6,872 nt of DNA from Sphingobium sp. (GTDB lineage: Bacteria; Pseudomonadota; Alphaproteobacteria; Sphingomonadales; Sphingomonadaceae): NCBI RefSeq assembly GCF_003248505.1, contig NZ_QFOA01000115.1:1-6872 (forward strand), read 5' to 3'. Below, in pieces: positions 6,637-6,872 of the stretch; within the stretch, counting starts at the first letter, position 1, and each line of letters starts with the position of its first letter. Under the pieces are notes generated by a model. The model did not search any database. It saw only the letters and a program-made list of their open reading frames with translations, and was not told the origin of the DNA. Made by a program: the position numbers and the translations under genes.

Positions 6637-6872
6637 TGCGCGTCCTAAAAATTGGCGTCGGAAGTCAGATTGGGGCTGGACTGTCAGGATATGTCGCCTG
6701 CATCGGGCAATGTCTGGTGTGCGCCGATCTCGATCTTCCCGGTGAGCTCCACGACAATCACGCCAGCTACATCGACAACTGGCTGCGCATTCTGAAAGGC
6801 GATGCGAGCGCGATCATCAAGGCCGCGGCGAAAGCCGAGCAGGCCGTGGCCTGGCTCAGGGAGGCAGCCGCA
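6633..6872 (+). CDS. Chimeric reading frame: element end fused to C-terminal remnant of interrupted ArdC (runs off window)
   Basis: ATG at 6633-6635 overlaps the cargo stop (ATGA) and has GAGGAG at 6619-6624 eight bases upstream, so translation is plausible. The first 20 residues (MMRVLKIGVGSQIGAGLSGY) come from the element's right end and read straight through the terminal inverted repeat. From base 6693 the frame becomes VACIGQCLVCADLDL, PGELHDNHASYIDNWLRIL, KGDASAIIKAAAKAEQAVAW, the C-terminal helices of an ArdC protein. It aligns with the cargo's own C-terminus (ADHAAYVASWLRVLKDDPRA). The frame is open at 6872. It lacks the ssDNA-binding domain and HExxH, so no enzyme activity is expected. 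It is best read as the 3' half of the gene broken at 98, possibly re-expressed by accident through the cargo's coupling. Confidence 0.75.
   Translation, partial: MMRVLKIGVGSQIGAGLSGYVACIGQCLVCADLDLPGELHDNHASYIDNWLRILKGDASAIIKAAAKAEQAVAWLREAAA
6664..6691 (-). repeat. Right terminal inverted repeat
   Basis: gactgtcaggata at 6679-6691 is the reverse complement of tatcctgacagtc and matches the left outer arm at 11 of 13 positions. gtcag at 6664-6668 mirrors the left ctgac at 123-127 at equal distance from the end. One extra base (t6692) separates it from the direct repeat. Confidence 0.7.
6693..6699 (+). repeat. Right 7-bp direct repeat (core / attachment site, attR side)
   Basis: The second copy of gtcgcct is followed by ArdC-coding sequence in the same codon phase as the left copy (gtc at 93-95 and at 6693-6695). 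This phase agreement is what lets a single-copy join restore the host gene. Confidence 0.75.

Larger units (their letters stand above)
100..6692 (+). mobile_element. Three-tyrosine-recombinase transposon-like element with an ArdC cargo gene, inserted in an ardC gene
   Basis: The element is bounded by a 7-base direct repeat (gtcgcct at 93-99 and 6693-6699) and imperfect terminal inverted repeats at 100-127 and 6664-6691. ArdC homology breaks exactly at these points on both sides. Removing the element with one repeat copy rejoins the two ArdC halves in frame, with family-like spacing. The content from left to right is a 154-base non-coding end, three overlapping tyrosine recombinase genes, and one ArdC cargo gene. 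The three-recombinase plan recalls Tn554 and recombinase-in-trio (RIT) elements. However, the proteins (463, 595 and 741 aa) are much larger than I recall for RIT proteins, and Tn554 has a small third protein, so I do not assign it to either family. No passenger resistance or metabolic gene is present. Exact end bases are uncertain by a few nucleotides because the crossover could lie anywhere within the repeated core. Confidence 0.85.

Noticed and set aside
5734..6872. Cargo ArdC and following remnant as one frameshifted gene or a simple tandem duplication
   Set aside because: The cargo is complete to its own stop, and the remnant repeats only C-terminal sequence. Its missing N-terminal part is found at bases 1-98, with matching direct repeats.
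1..6872. CRISPR array, tRNA or rRNA gene, toxin-antitoxin pair, restriction-modification genes
   Set aside because: No regularly spaced repeats, no tRNA-like cloverleaf at the insertion site, and no open frame with such motifs was seen.

Overview
The window is high-GC DNA, about 60-65% G+C by eye, and it reads like accessory DNA of an alphaproteobacterium. A sphingomonad such as Novosphingobium or Sphingobium, or one of their plasmids, is my best guess from ArdC-type proteins, codon style and gene layout; I could not confirm a taxon by search. All supported genes are on the + strand.

The main reading is that almost the whole window is one mobile element of about 6.6 kb inserted inside an ArdC-family (antirestriction / ssDNA-binding zincin-like) gene. 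Bases 1-98 encode the middle of that gene, starting inside its HExxH motif (HEYVH if the cut first codon is CAC) and running to ...FEELVA. Bases from 6693 encode its C-terminal part (VACIGQCLVCADLDLPGE...), still open at the window end. The two halves are in the same frame. A 7-base direct repeat, gtcgcct, lies at 93-99 and 6693-6699. Joining the halves through a single copy restores an uninterrupted ArdC reading frame of the expected family spacing. Just inside the repeats are imperfect terminal inverted repeats (100-127 and 6664-6691, 18 of 28 matches, with an outer 13 bp matching 11 of 13).

Layout: 1-137 is the interrupted ardC piece, ending at a stop supplied by the element. 138-291 is a non-coding left end with a perfect 12-bp inverted repeat. 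292-1683, 1680-3467 and 3464-5689 are three tyrosine recombinases of 463, 595 and 741 aa, joined by ATGA overlaps into one tightly coupled operon. 5690-5733 is a short gap with a small hairpin and a ribosome site. 5734-6636 is a complete ArdC-family cargo gene of 300 aa. From 6633 a new start codon, again an ATGA overlap, opens a chimeric frame that reads through the right terminal repeat into the C-terminal half of the interrupted ardC.

How the parts may work together: the three recombinases probably act jointly in a heteromeric integration/excision complex, as in Tn554-like and recombinase-in-trio systems. The first has the full catalytic set. The second lacks the first catalytic arginine (Glu instead) and the third has Arg where box II usually has His, so the subunits may be specialised. 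If the element circularises, its junction would be a loxP-like site: 13-bp inverted arms around an 8-bp spacer. The cargo ArdC belongs to the same family as the gene the element destroys, so the element may replace the antirestriction function it knocks out while travelling on a conjugative replicon.
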